Part shown: in pieces, positions 26,003 to 34,089 of the stretch
Layout: the number at the start of each line of letters is the position of its first letter
Position numbering within the stretch: position 1 is the first letter of the stretch
Origin: Candidatus Eisenbergiella stercoravium
GTDB taxonomy: Bacteria > Bacillota > Clostridia > Lachnospirales > Lachnospiraceae
Direction of reading: 5' to 3'
DNA: 64,000 nt
Assembly: GCA_019113175.1 (NCBI GenBank)
Contig: DXHY01000075.1
Span: 1-64,000, forward strand
Notes under the pieces: generated by a model
Seen by the model: only the letters and a program-made list of their open reading frames with translations
What the model was told of the DNA's origin: nothing
The model's database searches: none
Made by a program: the position numbers and the translations under genes

Positions 26003-27235
26003 TCACAGCCCCATATCCCGGATCCAAAACGCGATCTGATAGGGAAACAGCTCAGTAGGCGTGCGCAGCTCGTTTCCCAGAAGGCGCTTCATGTTCTGAA
26101 TGCGGTAATTGACGGTATTCCTGTGTGTGAAGGTGGCTGCAGCCGTTTTGATAAGGCTGCGGTCATTTTCTATGTAGGCGCGGAGTGTGGCGGCATAGCC
26201 TGCGTCGCAGTGCGGTGAGGGGGCAGCGGACGGGCCTGTGCCGGATTCCGGCTTCGCAGAGGCCGCATGGCGGCTGTCATATGCGTCAAGCGGGGCCAGA
26301 AGGCTGTCGGCATAGCTCTTCAGAAGTTCCGGGTCCGAGGAAGAAAACAGGATGCCGAAGAATCCCATCTGATTGAAATCCACGATTTTCAGGTTCATGT
26401 GGCAGGCCATTTTCAATGCGGTGCGGGCACGGCTTAAGGCCAGCTTCAGATTCCGGATATCCTGACAGGCAGGGCCGATTCCGAGATGCAGCCGGCTGTC
26501 AGCAAAGAAATCCGCAAACAGATCCTCAATCTGGCCGGTCAGCTCCGGCACATCCTGATCGGGCAGGTCGTTGACCGAGAGAATCCATGCTTCATTCAAT
26601 TCCAGAAGAAAATAGGGAAAACGGATTTTGGAGCCGTTCTTCCACAGGCCGAAAGCGTTTTCCAGCCTCAGGACGGCCTGCCGGAACAGCACATTTTCCT
26701 CCGGTGTGAGAACGGGTTTCATACAGAAGATGCGGAAGGTCCCTTCCAGATGAAAACGGCTTCCGATTTCGTCAAAGAAATCCTCCGGGACCGTTTTGCC
26801 GAGAAGCAGGCGGGCGAACAGAGCTCCAGTCTGCTCCTCCCGGCGGGTCTGCTGCATGATGCGCATGCAGTAATCCTGGATGAGCCGGGTCACGGAGATT
26901 TCCCAGGGCATCTCCAGAAGAGGAAAATCATGCTCCTCACACCAGGTGATGACCTGCCGCGGCACGGCGGCAAGATAGCGGCCGGTATTGACAATGAGTC
27001 CTGTACAGCCCGCATTCTTCATGGCGGTGACAAGCCGGATAAGCCAGCCCTCCGTCCCGGCCTTCATTCCGGTGGTGACGGCCAGCTCCGTTCCGCCGAA
27101 ACGGCTGATGATGGTCTCGTCCTCTACCATATGCACCCAGCTCACTACGCTGTCCATGCCGTTTTTTCCGGCAAGAAGGCGGAGCTGATACTGACCTTTT
27201 GTTTCTTCAAACATTTCCCAGAAGCGAATTGCCAT
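26003..27235 (-). CDS. PucR-family transcriptional regulator
   Basis: A 410-residue regulator. Residues about 1-130 match the PucR N-terminal purine-catabolism-type domain (SVVSWVHMVEDETI, ELAVTTGM), the middle is a GGDEF-like CdaR region, and the C-terminal 60 residues are the PucR helix-turn-helix TFTHRNTVNYRIQNMKRLLG. The ATG at 27235 has GGGAGGGGAA upstream. It is convergent with GH3 (4 bp between stop codons) and divergent from a small gene. The signal could be a purine, sugar acid or amino compound; neighbours do not decide. Confidence 0.88.
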   Translation of the reverse strand: MAIRFWEMFEETKGQYQLRLLAGKNGMDSVVSWVHMVEDETIISRFGGTELAVTTGMKAGTEGWLIRLVTAMKNAGCTGLIVNTGRYLAAVPRQVITWCEEHDFPLLEMPWEISVTRLIQDYCMRIMQQTRREEQTGALFARLLLGKTVPEDFFDEIGSRFHLEGTFRIFCMKPVLTPEENVLFRQAVLRLENAFGLWKNGSKIRFPYFLLELNEAWILSVNDLPDQDVPELTGQIEDLFADFFADSRLHLGIGPACQDIRNLKLALSRARTALKMACHMNLKIVDFNQMGFFGILFSSSDPELLKSYADSLLAPLDAYDSRHAASAKPESGTGPSAAPSPHCDAGYAATLRAYIENDRSLIKTAAATFTHRNTVNYRIQNMKRLLGNELRTPTELFPYQIAFWIRDMGL

Positions 27236-27282
27236 CGAATTTCCCCTCCCGTCCGCACCCATTTTCTTCCAGAAAACTTTTT

Positions 27283-27312
27283 TTGACAATATTTTCTGAA
27301 AATTTGTATTAT
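27283..27312 (+). promoter_or_regulatory. Promoter, PucR/small-gene intergenic region
   Basis: TTGACA, 18 bp, TATTAT on the plus strand, upstream of a second promoter at 27352. It overlaps the leader region of the divergent pucR-like gene. Confidence 0.55.
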
Positions 27313-27351
27313 AAGTACAAAAAAACTTTCTATTTTCAGATTATCAGATGA

Positions 27352-27380
27352 TTGGCAGAAAGTCCATAAAATATTATAAT
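27352..27380 (+). promoter_or_regulatory. Promoter of the 62-residue protein gene
   Basis: TTGGCA, 17 bp, TATAAT, about 80 bp upstream of the small gene's start codon. It is one of the better sigma-A matches in the window. Confidence 0.7.
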
Positions 27381-27459
27381 TAAATCAGAAAAAAGGGAAG
27401 GCAGAAACATCTGTGCGGAGTGGGCTGAACGGATGCGGGCCAAAAAGGGAGGGCTGTAT

Positions 27460-27648
27460 ATGATCGCATTTGGTCTTAATATTTCTGAAAATCTGGAAAA
27501 CGAGCAGGAAGAACAATTTTATCCTGAGTGGGTGAAGACGGAGAGGCTGTATAACTGTGAGAATTTCAGCCGGATTTTCTCCGGAAGGCCGCGGATTCTG
27601 GAGCGGTTCCAGAGCATCCTTCCAAAGAGAAAAGGATCCTGTGCGTAA
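27460..27648 (+). CDS. Small hypothetical protein
   Basis: A 62-residue acidic-then-basic protein (MIAFGLNISENLENEQEEQF then RPRILERFQSILPKRKG). No membrane segment or known motif. Support for a real gene is its setting: two good promoters upstream, an AAAGGGAGGG ribosome binding site, and a very strong terminator downstream. Divergent from the PucR regulator, which may control it. Function unknown. Confidence 0.55.
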   Translation: MIAFGLNISENLENEQEEQFYPEWVKTERLYNCENFSRIFSGRPRILERFQSILPKRKGSCA

Positions 27649-27711
27649 CATACAAAAAAAGAAGGCCGGTTGAGAAGATGAGGGCCAGCCATGCGGCGGT
27701 CCGTCCGGCAG

Positions 27712-27754
27712 AGAAACCGCCCGTTTCCCGGAAGGGAACGGGCGGTTTCTCTTT
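27712..27754. terminator. Strong bidirectional terminator
   Basis: AGAAACCGCCCGTT pairs perfectly with AACGGGCGGTTTCT (14 bp, 11-nt loop), followed by CTTT. It separates the small gene from the convergent aminotransferase gene. Confidence 0.85.
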
Positions 27755-27817
27755 GCCGGTAAGACTCTTCCGCTGTATGACCGACAGCGGAAAAACGGCC
27801 TGCATTCCATTCTTATC

Positions 27818-29026
27818 TTATATGCAGGACTTGTTGAACACATATTCATCCAGCCTGTGCATGGCTTCCTTTACCAGAGAAAGCGGCACGGCCAGATTCA
27901 TCCGGATGGCCCAGGGGCGGTTGAACGGGCGGCCGTCCTGCCAGATGACGCCGACGGAAATGCCGGCGCGGATCAGCTCGTCCATGCTCACTCCGCGGCG
28001 GGCGCACCACTCTTCGCAGTCCAGATAGAGCATGTAGGTGCCCTCCGGCTTCGCAAGCTTTACCCCTTTGAAGTTTTCAAGGATATAATTATATGCATAG
28101 TCCACATTTTCCGTCAGTACCTCACGAAGCTCGTCCAGCCATTCCTGGCCTTCCGGGCGGTAAGCCCCGATGAGCGCGTGCATGGACAGCACGTTCATGC
28201 TGTTGTAGTGGCTGAGGCTGGACTGCTTTACAACCCTGTCCCTCAGATACGGATTGTAAATGATGTGGTAGGAACCGATCAGCCCGGCCAGGTTAAAGGT
28301 CTTGGAGGGCGCGTAGATGGCGATAGTTCTGTTTTTCGCGTCCTCGCTCACGGACTGGGTGGGGATGTGCTTATGTCCCGTAAGCGTCAGATCGGACCAG
28401 ATCTCGTCGGAGATCACCACGCAGTCGTTTCTCCGGTAAACCTCCATGGCTGCCTCGATTTCCTCCCGTTCCCATACGCGGCCTGTGGGATTGTGAGGAG
28501 AACAGAAAATGGCGAAATGGATGTGGTTTTCTTTGATTTTCTGATCCATATCCTCATAATCCATCCGCCACACGCCGTTTTCATCCAGCTTCAGATCGCT
28601 CAGAATGATCTTCCTGCCGTTGTTTTCCAGCGTTCCGGTGAAGCCGATGTAGGTGGGAGAGTGCAGAAGCACGGCCTCTCCGGGAGCCGTGAAGGCCTGA
28701 AGGGCGGAGGCTACGCAGCCGAGAACGCCGTTTTCATAGCCGATTTCTTCTTTTGTCAGGCCTTCCACGCCGTTTCTCGTTTTCTGCCAGGAAATGATGC
28801 TGTCATAATACTCGTCGGTAGGATCAAAGTAGCCGAAGGCCGGATGCTTTGTCCGCTCGATGACGGCCTCCTGGATGGTGGGAGCCGTGGCGAAGTTCAT
28901 GTCGGCAACCCACATGGGAATTCTGGAAAAGCCTTCCTGAACGGAGGCATCCGGAAACGGGATGAGTTCCACCGCGATGGCGTCCTTTCCGGTTCTGTCG
29001 ATGATGGAAGTAAAATCGTATTTCAT
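27818..29026 (-). CDS. MalY/PatB-type PLP aminotransferase or cystathionine beta-lyase
   Basis: A 402-residue fold-type I PLP enzyme. The family opening MWVADMNFATAP, the conserved FCSPHNPTGRVW, SDEIWSDL with the PLP-binding Asp, and the Schiff-base Lys in APSKTFNLAGL are all visible; the C-terminal RMNLAVP holds the carboxylate-binding Arg. MalY/PatB proteins cleave cystathionine or related C-S bonds and some also act as regulators; aminotransferase activity is an alternative. A GGAGAAATGCA site precedes the ATG, and a GCCGCC/GGCGGC hairpin lies just upstream of it. Confidence 0.92.
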   Translation of the reverse strand: MKYDFTSIIDRTGKDAIAVELIPFPDASVQEGFSRIPMWVADMNFATAPTIQEAVIERTKHPAFGYFDPTDEYYDSIISWQKTRNGVEGLTKEEIGYENGVLGCVASALQAFTAPGEAVLLHSPTYIGFTGTLENNGRKIILSDLKLDENGVWRMDYEDMDQKIKENHIHFAIFCSPHNPTGRVWEREEIEAAMEVYRRNDCVVISDEIWSDLTLTGHKHIPTQSVSEDAKNRTIAIYAPSKTFNLAGLIGSYHIIYNPYLRDRVVKQSSLSHYNSMNVLSMHALIGAYRPEGQEWLDELREVLTENVDYAYNYILENFKGVKLAKPEGTYMLYLDCEEWCARRGVSMDELIRAGISVGVIWQDGRPFNRPWAIRMNLAVPLSLVKEAMHRLDEYVFNKSCI

Positions 29027-29042
29027 TGCATTTCTCCTTTAC

Positions 29043-29066
29043 GCCGCCGGATGGGAAAAAGGCGGC
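29043..29066 (-). promoter_or_regulatory. Hairpin upstream of the aminotransferase ribosome binding site
   Basis: A GCCGCC/GGCGGC stem with a 12-nt loop lies 16 bp from the start codon, directly before the AAAGGAG site. It is the same stem that forms the start-proximal hairpin of the elements at 12107, 49026 and 58522. Confidence 0.6.
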
Positions 29067-29115
29067 ATCCTTTGTATTGCCGTTTATCCGCGGATGAAGC
29101 GGATGAACGAATTCT

Positions 29116-29159
29116 ATTATACATTCGTAATTGACACTTATCAATTATAATGTTATTAC
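29116..29159. promoter_or_regulatory. Overlapping divergent promoters with a TTGA-N6-TCAA dyad
   Basis: Minus strand: TTGATA (29144-29139), 17 bp, TATAAT (29121-29116) for the aminotransferase. Plus strand: TTGACA (29131-29136), 17 bp, TATTAC (29154-29159) for GH43. The two -35 boxes lie in one palindrome, TAATTGA-CACTTA-TCAATTA (29128-29147). TTGA-N6-TCAA is the half-site pattern recognised by Crp/Fnr-family regulators. Confidence 0.6.
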
Positions 29160-29310
29160 AGTAGGAGAGATTTTGATACTGGTCACAGGGGGACCGGTAA
29201 CGTGATTTCAGCCGGGAGGCAATGCCGTGCAGACGCCGGCGGAACGGAGTTATTACAGGAGGTAGTGTGATGGCAGAGCCCCGTCACTACGCTCCGGAAA
29301 GGGAATTTTT

Positions 29311-30657
29311 ATGGAGAAAATATTTGCGACGGGATTTCATAATCCTTTTCTGCCGCTGGATATCTACATCCCGGACGGGGAGCCGAAGGTATTTGACGGA
29401 AGGGTGTATCTGTACGGCTCGAAGGATGTGTTCGGAGGCGAATACTGCTGCCACAAGTATCATGTGTATTCTGCGGATACCAGGGATCTGCAGCACTGGA
29501 CGGACCATGGGCCGGCGCTGGCCTCCACGGATGAATATGCGGACGAGGGAATCATGGACGGGGTGCCCTGGTCGGACGGCCTGCTCTGGGCGCCTGACGT
29601 GGTGGAGCGGGACGACTGGTATTATCTGTATTTCTGCCTTTCGGACGGCACGGAGGGCGTGGCGAAAAGCCGGAAGCCTTACGGCCCCTTCACGGATGCC
29701 AGGCAGATTCTCATGAATGGGGAGCCCATTTCCGGAATCGATCCTTCCGTTCTGAAGGACGGGGAGGACTATTATTATACCTGGGGCCAGGGAAACTGCC
29801 ATATGGCAAAACTGAAGGACGATATGTATACCCTGGATGAAACCACATACGCGGAGGCCCTGATTTCCCACGAAGACGGCTGCCAGGGCTTCCATGAAGG
29901 TTCTTCCTTAAGAAAAATCGGAGACACCTACTGCCTGGTCTATGCCAGCGAATACACGAAGGAATATCCGAACCGTGGCGGAGCGCCCACAAAGCTGGAT
30001 TATGCGGTGAGCAAAAACGTATACGGCCCCTATGAATACAGGGGAACCATCATTGACAATACGGGCGTGGACCCCAGCACATGGAACAACCACGGTTCCA
30101 TCATCAAGATCGAAGACCAGTGGTATGTGTTCTATCACGGCTCCTCAGGCAACCGGAAATACAACAGACGGGCCAGGGTGGAGCGGATCTGTGTGGATGA
30201 AAAAAATGCGGTGATCACGCAGGCGCAGATGACCTCCAACGGTTTTGCAGATGCGCTGGATCCGGGAGAGGAGCTGGATGCGGCCTATGGCTGTCAGGTG
30301 CTCGGCGGTGCGTATTTTACGGAAAAAGATGGCGGCTTCCCCATGGTGAACATCACTTCGGGATGCAGTGTTTCCTATCGTTATTTTGACTATGGCGCCG
30401 AGGCGCAGAACCGGGAGATCGGGCTGGAAATCCGCGCGCTTCAGGAGGGCGTGGCAGTCATCCTTGTGAATGGAGAAAAAAAGGCGGAGATCGCCTTTTC
30501 ACCGGAACAGGCAGAGCCTTCACAGAAGGGCGGGCTGATCCGGATCCGGGGAAGGCTGGAAGGCGTTTCCGGGAAGGCGGAGCTCACCATCCGTTTTCAG
30601 TCACAGCAGCCGGGAGAACTGGCGGAGCTGTATCGGATCGGGCAGGCCGTCAGGTAA
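29311..30657 (+). CDS. Glycoside hydrolase family 43 (arabinosidase/xylosidase-like)
   Basis: A 448-residue protein. Residues 1-320 are a five-bladed propeller with the three GH43 acids in expected places: base Asp near the start (FLPLDIYIPDGEPKVFDGR), Asp in SGIDPSVLKDGEDYYY, and acid Glu in GFHEGSSLRK. The last 120 residues form a beta-sandwich accessory domain. No signal peptide, so intracellular. It probably removes arabinose or xylose from oligosaccharides. The start at 29311 has only a GGAAAGGGA site. A much stronger AGGAGG with ATG at 29270 opens a different frame that overlaps the gene, which is odd (see findings). Confidence 0.88.
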   Translation: MEKIFATGFHNPFLPLDIYIPDGEPKVFDGRVYLYGSKDVFGGEYCCHKYHVYSADTRDLQHWTDHGPALASTDEYADEGIMDGVPWSDGLLWAPDVVERDDWYYLYFCLSDGTEGVAKSRKPYGPFTDARQILMNGEPISGIDPSVLKDGEDYYYTWGQGNCHMAKLKDDMYTLDETTYAEALISHEDGCQGFHEGSSLRKIGDTYCLVYASEYTKEYPNRGGAPTKLDYAVSKNVYGPYEYRGTIIDNTGVDPSTWNNHGSIIKIEDQWYVFYHGSSGNRKYNRRARVERICVDEKNAVITQAQMTSNGFADALDPGEELDAAYGCQVLGGAYFTEKDGGFPMVNITSGCSVSYRYFDYGAEAQNREIGLEIRALQEGVAVILVNGEKKAEIAFSPEQAEPSQKGGLIRIRGRLEGVSGKAELTIRFQSQQPGELAELYRIGQAVR

Positions 30658-30710
30658 GCTTTTTGTGGGGGAAATAGAAGGAGAAGAAAAGAAAGGAAGA
30701 TTTCAAAATC

Positions 30711-32165
30711 ATGAAGCAGCAAACCCTTTGGTTCCGGAAAGACAGCCGGACGGCCTTTTCGGCGCTTATGCTGGGCCTGTGCCTCCTGTTTTACCTGTTT
30801 TTTGCCTTCTGCGACGGCGCGGTGATCTGCGTGGACTCCCCAAGCTATATCAATATGGATATTTCCAGGGAGCCGCTGTACTGCATGTTCCTGGCGGGAC
30901 TGCGGGCGTTTTTCTCCCTGTTCCCCGCGGGAGTTCTGCCGGAGGATTTCTATCTGACGGCGGCGGCCTTCCTGCAGAGCCTCCTTGCGGCGTTTGCGGC
31001 CTGGAGCCTGGTAAATTACCTGTGGAAAAGCATCGGTCTTCCGAAAGCTGTGGCGCTGGTTCTGCTGTGCATGCCGCTTGCGGTTTCCCTGCTGTGCCGT
31101 TTTGCGGCAAAACGGGGATCCATGTATTCCAACAGCATTCTTACGGAGGGAATTACCATCGCTCTCTATCTGCTGTTTTTCCGTTTTCTTCTGGAATATT
31201 TCCGGACGGAGTCAAAAAAGAGTCTGGCGCTGTGCTGTGTGCTTTCGTTTCTGATGATTTCCGCCAGAAAGCAGATGCTGATTTCCCTCGCCATGCTGGC
31301 GGTGTGCATTCTGATCATCTTTATCCGAAAGAAAAGGCTTCTGCGGGGAGCCGGGCTGCTGCTCGGCTGCGCGATTTTGGTCATGGGGGCAGGTACGCTG
31401 CTGGATCTGGGCTACAACTATGTGGTGCGGGGAGAAGCGGTTACCCACTCCAGCGACGGACGCTTCCTGACCACGATGGCGTTCTATACGGCGGAGCGCA
31501 GTGACGCAGAATACATTGAAGATGAAAAGATCCGGGAGCTGTTTCTGGAAATCTATGATATCTGTGACGAGGCGGGGTATCTGAAGCACAGCGCGGGAAA
31601 GGGCTGGCTGAACCGGGTGAGCCATTTCGGAGATTCCTATGACTGCATCCAGATCGATACCATGTGGCCCGCGGTGAATACTTTTGTACAGGAAAACTAC
31701 GGAGACGGAACGGTATTTTTAAGCGAGCATGCGGATCAGGTCATGGGTATGATCAACCGGTCCGTCATCCCCCATAACCTGGGTAAAATCCTTGGCTCCT
31801 TCCTGGATAATTTCCTTTCCGGCCTGATCACCACCGTGGCCCAGCGAAACAGGATTCTGAACTGGTACAGCCTGGCTGTCTATCTGCTTTATCTGGCATT
31901 GTTTGCATGGAACTTCATCCATGAAAAGAGACATCCGGATACGGGAAATGCGAAGGGCGGGAAAGAGAGCGGGTTTTGCATGTCAGGACAGATTTCCGCG
32001 GTGGCGGGCCTTACGCTTCTGTCCATTCTGTGCAATGTAGGGCTGGTGTCTCTGGTGATTTTCTGCCAGACCAGATATACAATTTACAACATGCCTCTGT
32101 TTTACATCAGCCTGATCCTGATGCTTTACAATTTCCTGCTTGTCAAAAGAAGACGGATGGTCTAA
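30711..32165 (+). CDS. Polytopic membrane protein, glycosyltransferase-39/GT-C-like
   Basis: A 484-residue protein with about ten hydrophobic helices and one extracytoplasmic stretch (residues about 245-350). ICVDSPSYINM after the first helix resembles the Asp-containing loop of GT-C-type lipid-linked sugar transferases, but no specific family can be named. It begins a run of plus-strand envelope genes (MBOAT, SGNH protein, DUF6077-like proteins). A hairpin with a short T-tract follows the stop. Confidence 0.65.
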   Translation: MKQQTLWFRKDSRTAFSALMLGLCLLFYLFFAFCDGAVICVDSPSYINMDISREPLYCMFLAGLRAFFSLFPAGVLPEDFYLTAAAFLQSLLAAFAAWSLVNYLWKSIGLPKAVALVLLCMPLAVSLLCRFAAKRGSMYSNSILTEGITIALYLLFFRFLLEYFRTESKKSLALCCVLSFLMISARKQMLISLAMLAVCILIIFIRKKRLLRGAGLLLGCAILVMGAGTLLDLGYNYVVRGEAVTHSSDGRFLTTMAFYTAERSDAEYIEDEKIRELFLEIYDICDEAGYLKHSAGKGWLNRVSHFGDSYDCIQIDTMWPAVNTFVQENYGDGTVFLSEHADQVMGMINRSVIPHNLGKILGSFLDNFLSGLITTVAQRNRILNWYSLAVYLLYLALFAWNFIHEKRHPDTGNAKGGKESGFCMSGQISAVAGLTLLSILCNVGLVSLVIFCQTRYTIYNMPLFYISLILMLYNFLLVKRRRMV

Positions 32166-32170
32166 ACTGA

Positions 32171-32196
32171 AAAAGGCCGCATCGGACGGCCCTTTT
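32171..32196 (+). terminator. Weak terminator or attenuator
   Basis: AAAAGGCCG-CATCGGA-CGGCCCTTTT: a GC stem of 5 bp flanked by A/T, located between the membrane protein and MBOAT genes. Confidence 0.5.
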
Positions 32197-32263
32197 CGGA
32201 AAATTCAGGTCTGCGGCCGTAAGGCTCCGGACCCCTGCAGAAAATCATATTTGGAGCGGACCC

Positions 32264-33775
32264 ATGCTGTTTAATTCCTATATATTCATTTTCCTGTTTC
32301 TTCCCCTCTGCCTCGGAGGCTTTTATCTGTTTGCGCACCGGGGAAAAAGCGTGCCTGCCAGACTGTGGCTGACAGGCTTTTCGCTGTGGTTTTACGGATA
32401 CTTTAATTCCAGCTATCTGCTGATCATGATATGCAGCATCCTGTTTAACTACGCGGTTTTTAAGGGAATGGAGCTGGCAGGAAGAAAATCTCCCAAATGG
32501 TGCAGACCCGTGATGATTTTCGGCGTGGCGGCCAATCTGGCCGTGCTGTTCTATTTCAAGTATTATGATTTCTTTGTGGAAAATGTGAACGCAGTTTTCG
32601 GGACCTCCTTTGTGCTCAAGGGTATCCTGCTCCCGCTGGGAATCAGCTTTTTCACCTTCCAGCAGATCGGCTTTGTGGTGGATGCGTACCGGGGCGAGGT
32701 GAAGAACTGTTCCTTTCTGGACTACGCGCTGTTCGTTTCCTTCTTCCCCCAGCTGATCGCAGGCCCCATCGTGAGCCAGAGCGAGATGCTGCCTCAGTTC
32801 GCGCAGATCGGAAGGAAGAGGCTGGATCTGGAAAAATTCACTGCCGGCATATATCTGTTTACCTTAGGAATGGTGAAAAAGGTCCTTGTGGCGGATACCT
32901 TCGGTCTGGCGGTGGACTGGGGATATTCCAATATCCCGGCCCTATCCTCTGTGGACAGCCTGCTGCTCGTTTTCTTTTACTCCATCCAGCTCTATTTTGA
33001 TTTCAGCGGCTACTGTGACATGGCCCGCGGCCTGGCGTGGCTGTTCGGTATGGAGATCCCCGTGAACTTCAATTCCCCCTATAAGGCGGTTAATATCATC
33101 GATTTCTGGAGAAGGTGGCACATCACTCTGAGCCGCTTTTTCCGTCAGTATGTATACATCCCGCTCGGCGGAAACAGGAAGGGAAGGCCCCGTATGTATG
33201 CGAACCTCATCCTCATTTTCCTGCTGAGCGGAATCTGGCACGGCGCAGGCTGGACCTTCGTGACCTGGGGAGCGGCCCAGGGCGTTCTTTACATTATCAC
33301 CCGCGCCTGCCAGCTCTACCGGAAGGACCATCCCAGGTCCGGTACAGCCGCAGCCCTGCGATTCCCACACCGCCTGACCATGGCGGCGGGAACCCTGTTC
33401 ACCTTCTGCTATTACAGCTTCGCCTGCGTCTTCTTCCGCTCCGAGACCATGACTCAGGCCTTCGCCGTATTCCGCAGACTGTTTACCGGAGGCATTGCCC
33501 TTCCTGCAGCCTCCTTCCTGGAAGGCTTCAACCTGGACGAGTTCTGGTACGTCATCAAACTCCTTCGCCTGGACACCCTTCCCTACAGCAGCCTTTACCT
33601 TCCGGCCATCATCACCCTGGCAACCCTGCTCGTCATCTTCCTCGCTCCCAACGCCGGACAATGCGCCGAACGCTTCCGCCCCCGCGCATGGAACGCCCTC
33701 CTGACAGCGTTTTTGTTCCTGTGGTGTGTTCTGTCACTGTCCGGAGTGAGCAGTTTTTTGTACTTCAACTTTTAA
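32264..33775 (+). CDS. MBOAT-family membrane O-acyltransferase, second copy
   Basis: A 503-residue AlgI-like acyltransferase. FWRRWHITLSRFFRQYVYIP at about residue 280 and SGIWHGAGWTFVTWGAAQG at about residue 325 contain the family residues, including the catalytic His. Its closest analogue in the window is the MBOAT at 2608-4110, but the two are well diverged. The SGNH-type protein 315 bp downstream is its likely partner. From about 33,270 to the end the coding strand turns strikingly C-rich at third positions, unlike the first part of the gene. Confidence 0.9.
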   Translation: MLFNSYIFIFLFLPLCLGGFYLFAHRGKSVPARLWLTGFSLWFYGYFNSSYLLIMICSILFNYAVFKGMELAGRKSPKWCRPVMIFGVAANLAVLFYFKYYDFFVENVNAVFGTSFVLKGILLPLGISFFTFQQIGFVVDAYRGEVKNCSFLDYALFVSFFPQLIAGPIVSQSEMLPQFAQIGRKRLDLEKFTAGIYLFTLGMVKKVLVADTFGLAVDWGYSNIPALSSVDSLLLVFFYSIQLYFDFSGYCDMARGLAWLFGMEIPVNFNSPYKAVNIIDFWRRWHITLSRFFRQYVYIPLGGNRKGRPRMYANLILIFLLSGIWHGAGWTFVTWGAAQGVLYIITRACQLYRKDHPRSGTAAALRFPHRLTMAAGTLFTFCYYSFACVFFRSETMTQAFAVFRRLFTGGIALPAASFLEGFNLDEFWYVIKLLRLDTLPYSSLYLPAIITLATLLVIFLAPNAGQCAERFRPRAWNALLTAFLFLWCVLSLSGVSSFLYFNF

Positions 33776-34089
33776 AAGCTACGAGCCGGGCAGCCGGAAG
33801 ACAGACAGCCCGGCGGGAAACCGCCGCAGGCGGCTTACCGGCCGGCGCTGCCTGACTTCCGGCTATGCGGCGACAGCCGCAAAGCGAGACGAAGCGAAGC
33901 GCAGTCGAGCGTGCCCGGCGGGGTGGAGGATGCAGCTTCCCCTCCCCTTCCCGGCGGGACAGGCGAAGCCGCATCCCGCCCTCACAGCGAACCGGCGAAA
34001 GGAACTCCCCACCCCCGCCGGCGGGACAGGCGAAGCCGCATCCCGCCCTCCACAACGTCCCGCCCCCTTCTTTCATTCAGGAGAACAAC
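33776..34089. repeat. GC-rich intergenic region with a 33-bp direct repeat and a large dyad
   Basis: Two perfect 33-bp copies lie at 33951-33983 and 34018-34050 (start CCGGCGGGACAGGC, end ATCCCGCCCTC). Before them AGCCGGAAG (about 33791) can pair with CTTCCGGCT (about 33857), enclosing an ACCGCC/GGCGG-type hairpin. The stretch is strongly pyrimidine-rich on the plus strand. No gene is evident; frames through it are low-complexity Pro/Arg. Confidence 0.8.
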
